Below are positions 1 through 9,214 of a stretch of DNA of 33,313 nucleotides, piece by piece. Where the stretch lies: contig JARBUQ010000002.1 in NCBI GenBank assembly GCA_029239545.1, positions 1 to 33,313 of the forward strand, written 5' to 3'. The position numbers were made by a program, and so were the translations under genes. Position 1 is the first letter of the stretch. Each line of letters begins with the position of its first letter. This DNA comes from Paenibacillus sp. (GTDB taxonomy: Bacteria; Bacillota; Bacilli; Paenibacillales; NBRC-103111). The notes under the pieces are model-generated. The model was not told where the DNA came from. It worked only from the letters and a program-made list of their open reading frames with translations, and did no database searches.

Positions 1-605
1 TCGATTCTCTTGCCTGCTTACTTGCTTTTCTGCAATAGATGGGTCAACTCGACTGAATTGCTTTTTTGCAGCTGATCTCCACCACCCCGACAAGGCACCG
101 AACTAAGGAGAGTCTCCTTTGGTCCCCAATGTTGTGAGGTTAAGCGCATGCATAACACCGATTCCATTTTATCCAGCCAAGTGCAGCATGTAATGGTGCA
201 CAATATACAGCATTTGCAACAGGCGGAGGCCCATTCGATCCCCAATGTTGTCAGGTTAAGCAGCGGCTTTCCGGTATCGGAAGCCTGTTGCAGATCCGAT
301 TCGATCAGGGTGAACGGCATCAATTGTATTCGAAAATTCATACAGATTATCGCAGATGCTTGCATTTTCGTCCGAAGAGTATGAAAAATCGCATATAATA
401 ATGGATTAAACCAGAATGCGGCAAATTATGTGTGAAATTTCATACAGATGCACTAGGATCATGAGGCAAGTCGAAGAACATCATGCAGACTAACGGGAGC
501 AGGGGGGAACTATACCCGAAAAAGCAGATCGCTTACGGAGTCATTGCGATGCACTTCAATAGTAGGATGCCCCTGAACTAATTCCCGTTATACGATCACA
601 CAATT

Positions 606-704
606 GGGCCCTCCGAAGGCTGAGATTCTCGAAAAAGTCGAGCATCTCTCGCTGTTCGGGCCCCCAGAAGGCTGAGATACTCGAAAAAGTCGAGCATCTC
701 TCGC
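606..704. repeat. Two tandem ~47-bp copies (606-652 and 658-704, period 52 bp), each able to form a hairpin
   Basis: Copies GGGCCCTCCGAAGGCTGAGATTCTCGAAAAAGTCGAGCATCTCTCGC and GGGCCCCCAGAAGGCTGAGATACTCGAAAAAGTCGAGCATCTCTCGC; each contains GAGATNCTCGA-AAAAG-TCGAGCATCTC. Confidence 0.85.
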
Positions 705-886
705 CGATTGGATCATTGTACATTGTTCACTCATGGGGATGGCCCCGAAAATATTCGAGAAAAAACTACCAATATTGTTAGGGACCTAAGCAGTAACCTT
801 TTTTGCAGCTATTTCCACCAGTAAGAAAAGGAACGAACAAAGAAGAACCCCCTTCGGGTTTCCCTCAATTACAAACAATGCAAGCT

Positions 887-916
887 CAAAGGGAGCAGTC
901 CTAGGACTGCTCCCCT
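887..916 (-). terminator. Probable terminator of the dynamin gene
   Basis: Perfect palindrome GGGAGCAGTCCTAGGACTGCTCCC (891-914) just 3' of the dynamin stop on the minus strand; the T tract is only weak. Confidence 0.6.
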
Positions 917-928
917 TGTATAATAATA

Positions 929-3900
929 TCAGGTTCTTGATGACAGAGCGGAAAACCGCTCTTCCAGACGACGCAGCTCATTGATGTCGTATTTCATCTC
1001 CAGAGCGTCCATTATCCCTTCAACATGCTCACTGACTGATTGCATCTGCTGGTCATGGACCTTGGCAATCCAGCGCTCGAATTGAGAAGCATACGTTTGT
1101 TCAATGAGGATCGTATGCCGCTCAATGTAATTGGCGATCGGTTCCTGCAGACGTTTTTCTAAAAGGTCCTTCAAAGTCGTCCGTCCGTTACCCTCGAAGA
1201 AATGTTTGCCGTTCTTGTATATGCTGGCGAGCTCCTTCTCCTCGAAGGCGATTCCAGACAAAGTCTCCTCCACGGAAGGAGTAATGAATTTGGCGGGAGT
1301 GTAGGCCGAGCCTTCATATGTGGAAATGCGCTCGCGAATAAGGGATACGTTCTTCTCTTCTCTCCTGCGTGCAAGTCGATTGAGAGCTTGTTCCATCCGT
1401 AATGTCGTCGCTAACATCTCTTGGGAGAGATCATAGGCTATCATTCTAAGCAGATCGCTAGCGGCTGCACGAAGCAGACCGCGAATCGGGCCCGCATCTT
1501 CACGCAGTGAAGCCGGATTGAAAGCATATGTGAACAGTTCCCCGAAACGATACATCAGACGCTGCTTCACATGGAATAACAGCTCCTTGCCCTCTTTGCT
1601 GGCCTCCCTGAGCTCCTCGGATGGGTTGTAGGCGCTCAGCATAGCTTCAATATGCTGCTTGGCCTCACGAAGTCGTTCAATCCGCTGCTTGCGCGCCTCT
1701 TCGCCTTCCTTCGCACTGTCAATCCATTCTCTTAGCACGCTGACTGCCCGAACGAATTCTTGTTCAGCGGCATGCACCGCTATGTCAGCCAGCTCCTCGA
1801 ATGCAAAGCGGACGAAGTCCTGTTCAAACGGAATGATGCCGGAATCAGCTAACAGCTCGTTATCTCCGCCTAATTTGCCGTCTAGAGCGGCCAAGCTGGA
1901 TACTGGATAAATACGCGGATGACGAATGCCGTATTGAAGCAGATTGGACGTTACATGTCCAACGACTCCTTCAAGCTCTTCCGGGGTGGAAGCCAGATCC
2001 GCGGCATTCACGACGAAAAACATTTTATCGAGCTCAAAAGTGTCCTTGACTCGACCGAGCTGCAGCAGAAACTCCCGATCGGCTTGGGAGAAAGCATGAT
2101 TATAATAAGTCACGAATAGAATTGCATCTGCATTCTTAATATAGTCAAAGGCAACACCCGTGTGGCGTGCGTTGATTGAATCCGCTCCGGGGGTATCAAC
2201 CAGGACCATTCCTTGGTTTGTAAGCGCACAAGCGTAATACAGCTCAATTACTGACACGTAACAGGATTTGCTCTCTTCCGCGACATAGTCACGGAATTCT
2301 TCCAGGTCAGCTCGAATCTCATCGCCCAGGCGATGCGCTGCGAAGTCCCAGCCTCTGCGTACAGCCTTGAGGAATGTGTAATGCGGCTTGCCGCTCGGAG
2401 CTACCTGCTCCGGCTTCAAGCGCTCGATCTGAACCAATGCTTCATCAATTCCGTTGATGGAATGTCCAAGTACTTGCAGGGAATAACGTATATCCTCGAG
2501 CATAGTTTCTGCAGATTTCATCTGTACCTTGACTGAGCCGTGCGGCCATTCCGATGTTGGCGGCACTATTTTGTTGATGGCCGCTGTCGTAGGGTTCGGC
2601 GAGACCGGCAATATGCCTTCTCCCATTAAAGCGTTGGCGAAGGAGGATTTGCCGGCGCTGAACGCGCCGAACAAGGCGATTGTGAACGTGCTGCTCTCAA
2701 GGCGCTCCGCCTTCTCGCGCATGGCGTTCACTATGGATTTCATGGCCGGGATGCCTTGCAGCAGCCCGGCTCCTGTGTGCAGCCGCTCAGCTGTCTGCAC
2801 CATGCCGCGGCGCGGGTCGCTGCCGCTGGCTGCGCCAGGCGCAGGCGCGTGCAGCGCGGCGGCTGCGTGCGCAGCGCCCGCGGCGCTGGCCGCGCCTGAA
2901 GCGCGGCCTCGCGGCGCAGCAGCGCTCGCCGCGCCGTGCGCGCCCGGCTGCGCCGAGCCGGATCCCGCAGGGTACCCTGCGGGATCCGGCAGTGCCGGCG
3001 CTGCCGCGTCTGCGGCGGCGGGCAAGAGCGCCGCCAGCGCAGCCGCGTACGCGGCCTCGCGCGCCTCAAGCGCCTGCAGGCGGCGGTATGCGCCCAGCCG
3101 CGCTTCGAGCGCGGCCAGGTGCGCCGCCTGCGCCGCTGCGGCTGCGCTTGCCTCTTCGGCGGCGTACGCGCCGATCTCGTCCGCGAGGGCATACGCCTCG
3201 CGGCGGAAGAGCGTCTTCGCGTCTGCCGCAAGCTGACGCGTGTAGTTGAGCGTATATTCGCCGGTAAAGCCGGCTCCGCTCTGCACCTGCGCGGCCAACC
3301 ACTCAGGCCCCGCTGCGCTGGCCGCTCGTTCCAGCCGCGCATCGACCATAGCGGCATCTAGCGCGCCGCTCGCATACCGCTCCGCTTCGCGCAGCAGAAG
3401 CTGCCGCAAATGCCAAACAATGCTCGCCTGCACCTGCTCCTGAAAGTGGCTCGCGAATGCCTGCAGCCGCTGCTCCACTTCCTTGGCAGTCGTCGCAGCG
3501 CGAGCGAACAAACCGACCTTGAATCCCGGCTTGCGGCTCTGCAAATACATATGGGCCAGCTCTCTCGTTCCTGCCGGAGTAATCGTGGCATTATCGAGCA
3601 GAAGCGCAATTTCCTTCTTCAATTCCGGAAGATAAGAATACGCATGTTTATTCATTTCATCCTGCTGAAGCTCAAGCGCCTTCACTTGCTCCAGAACAAT
3701 CGGAAGCTCCTCTTCGTCCAATGAAGCACGTGCCTCTTGCTTCTCTTCTTCGTTCTGCTCCTGAATCCATTGAATATGCTCACCCGTCATAAAACGGGCA
3801 GATTGTACTACACTGCGTGTTCTTAGCGGCGAAGAGAGCTCAGTCAAATCTGCAACGATTCGTTCCAGCTTACTCCATTCATTCAGCGGATGCTCGCTGA

Positions 3901-4651
3901 CCTTAACAGAAGTATACAAAATCCCGTCCGGTTCAATATGCCAATTGTCGAATGCCTCTTTTACACTGCTGCGATACTGTTCGAATGTGAGTTCCTGCTC
4001 GCGATGCTTGTCGATTTGGTTGACAATCAAATAAAGCGGCTTTCCCCACTCCTTCAGCCTCTTGGAGAAGGCAAAATTCACCTCAGACTGCACATGATTG
4101 TAATCCATTACATAGAACACTACATCCGCCAGATGCAGTGCCGATTCCGTAGCGAGCATATGCGCGGAGTCAGTCGAGTCAATACCCGGTGTATCCAGCA
4201 ATGCTGCACGCCCTTCCAGCAGAGGAATCGGATATCGAATCTCGATTGAGGCTATATCAGTACCGTTCTTGCAATAAGCATCCAGCTCATCTAATTGAAC
4301 TTCTACCGGTTCATGCTCTTCAGAACCATTTGGTTGATTCGGATCTATCCCAACCCTTACCGGAATAACAGTAGCCCCAGGCGAGCCGCTCCTGATAGTA
4401 ACAACATTCGCACTAGTTGGAATCGGACTGGATGGCAGCAGCGGATATCCACACAGTTTATTAATCAAGCTGGATTTGCCTGCCGAGAAGTGGCCGCAGA
4501 AGGCAATTCTGAGCAGCGGATCAGCGGCCTTAAGCGCTAGCTCCTCTACCTTCACAGCATGAATAGTATCTCCTTCCTGTGCCATTCTTTCACGAATGGC
4601 CGTGAGCGCCTCGGCGGTCGCTGTTTCCCGGAAGTGGTGCAGTGCGTTCAT
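929..4651 (-). CDS. Dynamin family protein with two GTPase modules (DynA/YpbR-like)
   Basis: 1240 aa; two P-loops GHFSAGKSSLINKL and GAFSAGKSSFANAL, each with a DTPG motif (LLDTPGIDS, LVDTPGADS); Ala-rich linker between the halves. Confidence 0.9.
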   Translation of the reverse strand: MNALHHFRETATAEALTAIRERMAQEGDTIHAVKVEELALKAADPLLRIAFCGHFSAGKSSLINKLCGYPLLPSSPIPTSANVVTIRSGSPGATVIPVRVGIDPNQPNGSEEHEPVEVQLDELDAYCKNGTDIASIEIRYPIPLLEGRAALLDTPGIDSTDSAHMLATESALHLADVVFYVMDYNHVQSEVNFAFSKRLKEWGKPLYLIVNQIDKHREQELTFEQYRSSVKEAFDNWHIEPDGILYTSVKVSEHPLNEWSKLERIVADLTELSSPLRTRSVVQSARFMTGEHIQWIQEQNEEEKQEARASLDEEELPIVLEQVKALELQQDEMNKHAYSYLPELKKEIALLLDNATITPAGTRELAHMYLQSRKPGFKVGLFARAATTAKEVEQRLQAFASHFQEQVQASIVWHLRQLLLREAERYASGALDAAMVDARLERAASAAGPEWLAAQVQSGAGFTGEYTLNYTRQLAADAKTLFRREAYALADEIGAYAAEEASAAAAAQAAHLAALEARLGAYRRLQALEAREAAYAAALAALLPAAADAAAPALPDPAGYPAGSGSAQPGAHGAASAAAPRGRASGAASAAGAAHAAAALHAPAPGAASGSDPRRGMVQTAERLHTGAGLLQGIPAMKSIVNAMREKAERLESSTFTIALFGAFSAGKSSFANALMGEGILPVSPNPTTAAINKIVPPTSEWPHGSVKVQMKSAETMLEDIRYSLQVLGHSINGIDEALVQIERLKPEQVAPSGKPHYTFLKAVRRGWDFAAHRLGDEIRADLEEFRDYVAEESKSCYVSVIELYYACALTNQGMVLVDTPGADSINARHTGVAFDYIKNADAILFVTYYNHAFSQADREFLLQLGRVKDTFELDKMFFVVNAADLASTPEELEGVVGHVTSNLLQYGIRHPRIYPVSSLAALDGKLGGDNELLADSGIIPFEQDFVRFAFEELADIAVHAAEQEFVRAVSVLREWIDSAKEGEEARKQRIERLREAKQHIEAMLSAYNPSEELREASKEGKELLFHVKQRLMYRFGELFTYAFNPASLREDAGPIRGLLRAAASDLLRMIAYDLSQEMLATTLRMEQALNRLARRREEKNVSLIRERISTYEGSAYTPAKFITPSVEETLSGIAFEEKELASIYKNGKHFFEGNGRTTLKDLLEKRLQEPIANYIERHTILIEQTYASQFERWIAKVHDQQMQSVSEHVEGIMDALEMKYDINELRRLEERFSALSSRT
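2957..2990. repeat. Perfect 34-bp palindrome within the dynamin ORF
   Basis: GCCGGATCCCGCAGGGTACCCTGCGGGATCCGGC is identical to its reverse complement. Confidence 0.95.
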
Positions 4652-4681
4652 GTTTCAATCTCCCCATTCCTATGTTTCCAT

Positions 4682-4708
4682 AAAAAAAAACCGAATTTCT
4701 CCGGTTTC
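4682..4708 (-). terminator. Intrinsic terminator downstream of the small conserved protein
   Basis: Minus strand reads AAACCG-GAGAAATT-CGGTTT followed by a run of T. Confidence 0.75.
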
Positions 4709-4980
4709 TAGTGTACCACAATTTCATTTTCAGGTATAAAAATTTCGAATACTTCCCCATGCTGCAATATCGTAATATTGCGGTCACGGTGTTTCATCAC
4801 AACTACATCCGGCTTAGTCTTCATGCGATCCAGATAGTTCTCGGGAACATCACCGGACTCAAAAATAGTTACTCCATCCACTTCCGTTTCTTCATCTACT
4901 CCAAGCGGTGTGTTAATTACTTTCTCAAAAATGTCAGAAAACAACTCAAAATCATTTGTATATACAGCTATACATTTCAT
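4708..4980 (-). CDS. Conserved hypothetical protein, ~90 aa
   Basis: MKCIAVYTNDFELFSDIFEKVI...; start at 4980 preferred over 4989 because GAGAGAGGA then lies at suitable RBS spacing; own terminator. Confidence 0.7.
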   Translation of the reverse strand: MKCIAVYTNDFELFSDIFEKVINTPLGVDEETEVDGVTIFESGDVPENYLDRMKTKPDVVVMKHRDRNITILQHGEVFEIFIPENEIVVH

Positions 4981-5004
4981 GCTGATCATTCCTCTCTCTT
5001 ATCT

Positions 5005-5670
5005 TCATTCCTTAGATTTCCTTTTTTTCGGTGTTTTCATACGTTGTTTACCATCCGAACAAACATCAAGCAATGGACAACCTGCGCATTGCGGGTTTTG
5101 AGCCTTGCAATGGTACCTGCCAAAAAAGATCAGCCTGTGATGCGTATTTGTCCATTCGTCCCTGGGTACCTTCTTCATCAGCTTCTGCTCCACCTGCAGT
5201 ACAGAATCATCAGGCGACGCCAGACCTAAACGCTTGGATACCCGCTCCACATGTGTATCCACTGCGATTGCCGGCACACCGAATGCATTGGAAACGACCA
5301 CATTTGCAGTTTTCCTCCCCACACCAGGGAGCTCTACAAGCTGTTCATGCCGTTCTGGTAGTTGTCCGTTATAGCGGGTCATTAAAATTTCGCATAAGCC
5401 TTGAATATTTTTAGCCTTGTTACGGAATAAACCAATGCGTCGGATATCTTGTTCTAATTCCTCTAATGGCACCGCCAAATAATCATTTGGTGCTTTATAT
5501 TTTTGGAATAAAGAAGCGGTGACTTTGTTAACTGTTTCATCAGTGCATTGAGCAGAGAGCAGGACTGCGATCGTCAATTCGAACGGATTAGAATGATGCA
5601 GCTCACAATGGGCTTGCGGGAACATATCCGCTACCGTATCCAGAATATGACGAACCTTTTTGGCGGTCAT
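5005..5670 (-). CDS. nth: Endonuclease III (DNA-(apurinic or apyrimidinic site) lyase)
   Basis: HhH motif LPGVGRKTANVV, catalytic-region VDTHVERVSKRLG, C-terminal Cys cluster CKAQNPQCAGCPLLDVC; start taken at MTAKK rather than the ORF-track start 5694. Confidence 0.95.
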   Translation of the reverse strand: MTAKKVRHILDTVADMFPQAHCELHHSNPFELTIAVLLSAQCTDETVNKVTASLFQKYKAPNDYLAVPLEELEQDIRRIGLFRNKAKNIQGLCEILMTRYNGQLPERHEQLVELPGVGRKTANVVVSNAFGVPAIAVDTHVERVSKRLGLASPDDSVLQVEQKLMKKVPRDEWTNTHHRLIFFGRYHCKAQNPQCAGCPLLDVCSDGKQRMKTPKKRKSKE

Positions 5671-5764
5671 CTGACGACTCCCTTCTCTTCTCATTGTGAT
5701 TCAGTTTATCGGAAGTGGACGCGCTGTTCAAGAGTTAATTGTGAGTAATTTCGACATTTTTGCG

Positions 5765-5801
5765 AAAAAAATCGTCGGCATGCACAAAGCATGCCGACGA
5801 T
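5765..5801 (-). terminator. Intrinsic terminator of the SLH protein gene
   Basis: 13-bp perfect stem ATCGTCGGCATGC-ACAAA-GCATGCCGACGAT; minus strand continues with a T run. Confidence 0.9.
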
Positions 5802-5818
5802 ACCCTGCCAATCACCCT

Positions 5819-8566
5819 TTATTTTGATATTTCAACAATTTTGTTGTCCATAAAATAAACTTGAACTGTATCATTATTAACTAAGAAATTAGGGCTTAAT
5901 AGGGAACCGCCTTGATGAATATAAACTTGATCGTCAAGCTTAAATACATTAGTCTCGTTAAGCGTTTCTTTTTTAAATGTTATGTCTTTGGTTGATTGAT
6001 CATAGAAACTGACTACTTTGGTTTGTGCCGTCAGGATTGCAATCTTGGTTCTTCCCTTAGAATCCGTAACCGTCTGAATGCGATCATTAGGCTTCAAAGA
6101 GCTAAGCGATGTATATGTAGTACCGCCAGCTTTAATAGTAAAGGTTTGCCCTACGTCAACAACATGAGAAATATTGTTATAATCAACAACTGTCAGTTTA
6201 TTGTTAACGGCATCCACTGCGGATAAGGTTCCACGAATCGGATTCAGCAGTCTTATGCCTTCCAGTGTCCTGCCGATATAATCGAACTGCACCCATTTAT
6301 CGAGAGGAATATCCGCCAGAGTTAATCCCGTCTGACCTTCGCGAATGATCGGAATGGTCTTCACGTCATGTGTCGCGGTCGTAATATCTGAATCTCTAAC
6401 CGTGATCAAAGACAATGCCAGATCCTTGGTGAGAGTATTCACGATCAACGAGTTGCGTACCTGAATCTGAGCTATCTGGTCTTGGCTAGAATTGAATATG
6501 ACACGAACGGAATCCCCAACCTTTACATCTGCTATAGTCGCTCCTGATGGCTTGCTGGCCATTTCGATGAGAGGAATGGTCGCATATTTATAGGTGTATA
6601 CGAGATTATTCGGTGTTGTAATCGTCATTTCACCGGCAGCAGTATTAATCTGGGCAACGTTACCTTCCAGACGTGTAGCGATTTGGATTGCAATTAAGTT
6701 AGAGTCGGATACGGATAAATTCACTCTTTTGCCCTTCACGAATATTCCGGCAAAGCTATCCATAGTAAGTTCAGTTTCATCATAACGAATTTTGGTTTTG
6801 GCTGTCAGCTGATAAACAGCAGGCTTGCCCAACTCATCTTTAACGTTCAAAAGCTTCTCTTCGGGAATATAACTGACAATAGTGGCCATGGAGAAAGCCT
6901 GAATGCTAGTGCCTGTTACAATGATCCGATCCACTACGTTCCCATTAATCTCAAGCTGTACATCGTCTCCAATATTGAGATCGCGAATCGTTGCATAAGC
7001 ATTGCCATTGATCACGACTTGGGTTTTGTTTGATAACTCATAGGATGCTAATGCAGCGTTGCTCTTCTGGATCGTTACGAACGTTTTGTCAGTATTAATA
7101 TCATTCTTGAGCTTCCCTTGATCACGAAGCTCTACTAATTGTTTGACAACCGTAACAGCGTTCGCCTTGCCATTCTTAACTTCAATCTTGATCGTATCAC
7201 CGGCATACAGGGCTGCTGGATCGAATGGCTTATCGCCAAGCGTAATGGTAGTGAGTGCAGAGATAGGATAAGTTTCGATTTGTCCGCTTACAGATTCCTT
7301 GACCTTAATTTCTTTTGCCTGCAAATCCAGAGAAACGTACGTGCCGTCTACTGTTTTGTTAACAGGTACCTGCTTGACATTAATTTGAGCAATCTTGGAA
7401 TTCTGGATTACCCCATTCTTCTTCAGCTCAAGGATAGAATCCGGAAGCAGGCTTCCAAGACTGATGCCGCCGCCATTCCTGTCCAATATACTTACATTGG
7501 GTTCAAGCGAATATGTCGTCTCCATCGAGTCAACCCACATCTTAACAGTCAAATTTGGAATGTCAGTACTTATCAATGATCCGGTAATGGACTCCATCCG
7601 GGGTTCGTCATTCACAACCTCCACATAGTACCCTACCTTGTCCACCATTACCACGTATACTTCCGAGTAGAGCTTTACTTCACTGGCAGTCATCTTGCGG
7701 CCTTCTTCACCAACCCCGAATACCGAAGCGGTAGGGTATAGCTGGAGCTGTTTCGTTACCCCGTCCTTATCCTGAACGGTCCATACATTGCCGTTATTCT
7801 GTGTTACATATCCCGCATATACACGCGACGAACGATTCTCAAGATAAGGCTCCGCACGACTCAGGAATGTGGCCATCTGTGCGCGTGTTACGCTGCCTTT
7901 AGGAGCAAACGTATTATCGTCAAAGCCATAAACAAGCTTGAGTGTTACTGCTGCAGAAATATAACCTACTGCATTAGCAGAAACTTGATCTTTATCTGCA
8001 AATTCTAGTGGTTCGGTGCTCGTTGAAGCAAGATCCTGTTTGCCAATCGCACGAATAATCATCTTGGCTACCCATTCTCTGGTTGCTGCACGACTGCCCC
8101 ATTTGTTCGTATCTGATGCCATTTCTTCATTGGCAGCTATTAAGCCTTTCTCGATGGCCAGAGCAACATAAGCCCTTGCATCTTCACGAATCTCAGCATT
8201 TGATGGGAAAGGAAGGGCGAATGAGGCTGTGGAGCGCAGTGCTTCTGCTTCCAGCCCCATCATCCGAATGGCCATGATCAGCACATCCTGTTGACTTACC
8301 TGATTATCAGGTCTATAGCCCACATCGTCACCTTGAACAATACCCAGCGTGGCGAGCTTTAGAATGTGCTTTGATGCCCAATGTGAGGCAGCAACGTCCG
8401 GGAAGGAAAGCTTCACATTGGATGATGCATTCGATTGGCTTGTAGTGGAGTTGCCTGCTCCAGTAGTTGGCGTAGTCTCCGCGTATGCGGTTGAAGCGAG
8501 CATCATAGTCGTAATTAGCGTGCCTGTCACGACAAGCTTAACGTTGCGATTCAGTCGGTTATTCAT
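5819..8566 (-). CDS. S-layer homology (SLH) domain-containing surface protein
   Basis: 915 aa; signal peptide then SLH repeats (FPDVAASHWASKHILKLATLGIVQGDDVGYRPDNQVSQQD; YGFDDNTFAPKGSVTRAQMATFLSRAEP). Confidence 0.9.
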   Translation of the reverse strand: MNNRLNRNVKLVVTGTLITTMMLASTAYAETTPTTGAGNSTTSQSNASSNVKLSFPDVAASHWASKHILKLATLGIVQGDDVGYRPDNQVSQQDVLIMAIRMMGLEAEALRSTASFALPFPSNAEIREDARAYVALAIEKGLIAANEEMASDTNKWGSRAATREWVAKMIIRAIGKQDLASTSTEPLEFADKDQVSANAVGYISAAVTLKLVYGFDDNTFAPKGSVTRAQMATFLSRAEPYLENRSSRVYAGYVTQNNGNVWTVQDKDGVTKQLQLYPTASVFGVGEEGRKMTASEVKLYSEVYVVMVDKVGYYVEVVNDEPRMESITGSLISTDIPNLTVKMWVDSMETTYSLEPNVSILDRNGGGISLGSLLPDSILELKKNGVIQNSKIAQINVKQVPVNKTVDGTYVSLDLQAKEIKVKESVSGQIETYPISALTTITLGDKPFDPAALYAGDTIKIEVKNGKANAVTVVKQLVELRDQGKLKNDINTDKTFVTIQKSNAALASYELSNKTQVVINGNAYATIRDLNIGDDVQLEINGNVVDRIIVTGTSIQAFSMATIVSYIPEEKLLNVKDELGKPAVYQLTAKTKIRYDETELTMDSFAGIFVKGKRVNLSVSDSNLIAIQIATRLEGNVAQINTAAGEMTITTPNNLVYTYKYATIPLIEMASKPSGATIADVKVGDSVRVIFNSSQDQIAQIQVRNSLIVNTLTKDLALSLITVRDSDITTATHDVKTIPIIREGQTGLTLADIPLDKWVQFDYIGRTLEGIRLLNPIRGTLSAVDAVNNKLTVVDYNNISHVVDVGQTFTIKAGGTTYTSLSSLKPNDRIQTVTDSKGRTKIAILTAQTKVVSFYDQSTKDITFKKETLNETNVFKLDDQVYIHQGGSLLSPNFLVNNDTVQVYFMDNKIVEISK

Positions 8567-8585
8567 TCCTTGCGCTCCTCTTAAA

Positions 8586-9155
8586 TTATCGTTTGATTGG
8601 ATGTGGGATATCCATATGGCCCATTAGGGTCTCGGTTTTTTTGCCGTCAACCAGAAGTTCGATTGTCTTAACCTCGCTGAATTGAAACAATGTTTTCTTC
8701 AAAGCATCCAACAAAAACGCTTCACCTGGAGCTCCGAGCCGTCCTGTATCGACAATGCTTACATCCACGGTCACGAGGCCGTCCTTAAGCTGCGCAGAGA
8801 GAATATTAACCCCTTTAAATAAACTTACAACAGAAGCATCTGGCACAGTCTGTAGCTTGACTAATGCTGTTTTGTATTTGTCGGTATCCGTAACATTCGT
8901 AAGCGTGGCTTGCTTCTCAACGAGCTTGGTCATTTGAGTATCTGCGTAATAAACATTAATCTTCGTTTCCGCAGGAGTTGGAGATGGTGTAACAGACGGT
9001 TTCACCGTTGGTGTCGTTACAGGAGCGGGAGTAGACGCATTCGTGGGGTCATTGTTCGTTGTAGGCTTGGTGCCGCAACCCGTTACACTTACTGTTAACA
9101 GCAAAATAACTGGTATTGCAGCCCGTCTTATCGTACGCTTTAACATCGGCTTCAC
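8586..9155 (-). CDS. GerMN-domain lipoprotein
   Basis: Lipobox (VSVTGCG), Thr/Pro-rich linker, and a GerMN-like domain (VYYADTQMTKLVEKQATL...LFQFSEVKTIELLVDGKK). Confidence 0.8.
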   Translation of the reverse strand: MKPMLKRTIRRAAIPVILLLTVSVTGCGTKPTTNNDPTNASTPAPVTTPTVKPSVTPSPTPAETKINVYYADTQMTKLVEKQATLTNVTDTDKYKTALVKLQTVPDASVVSLFKGVNILSAQLKDGLVTVDVSIVDTGRLGAPGEAFLLDALKKTLFQFSEVKTIELLVDGKKTETLMGHMDIPHPIKR

Positions 9156-9214
9156 TCCTTAAACCATTCGTAATATTTAGTAAGCTATTATAAGTTCATC
9201 ATATCTTTTCAACA

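Noticed and set aside
18-384. Overlapping small ORFs of 115 and 78 aa
   Set aside because: No RBS or domain signal; they cover the repeat-bearing non-coding region.
606-704. CRISPR array
   Set aside because: Only two copies with a 5-bp gap, so no spacer-like unique sequences, and no cas genes.
2529-3236. 235-aa plus-strand ORF opposite the dynamin gene (and 205-aa minus ORF 2740-3357)
   Set aside because: Low-complexity Ala/Arg/Pro products caused by the GC-rich linker; the dynamin frame has clear domain motifs.
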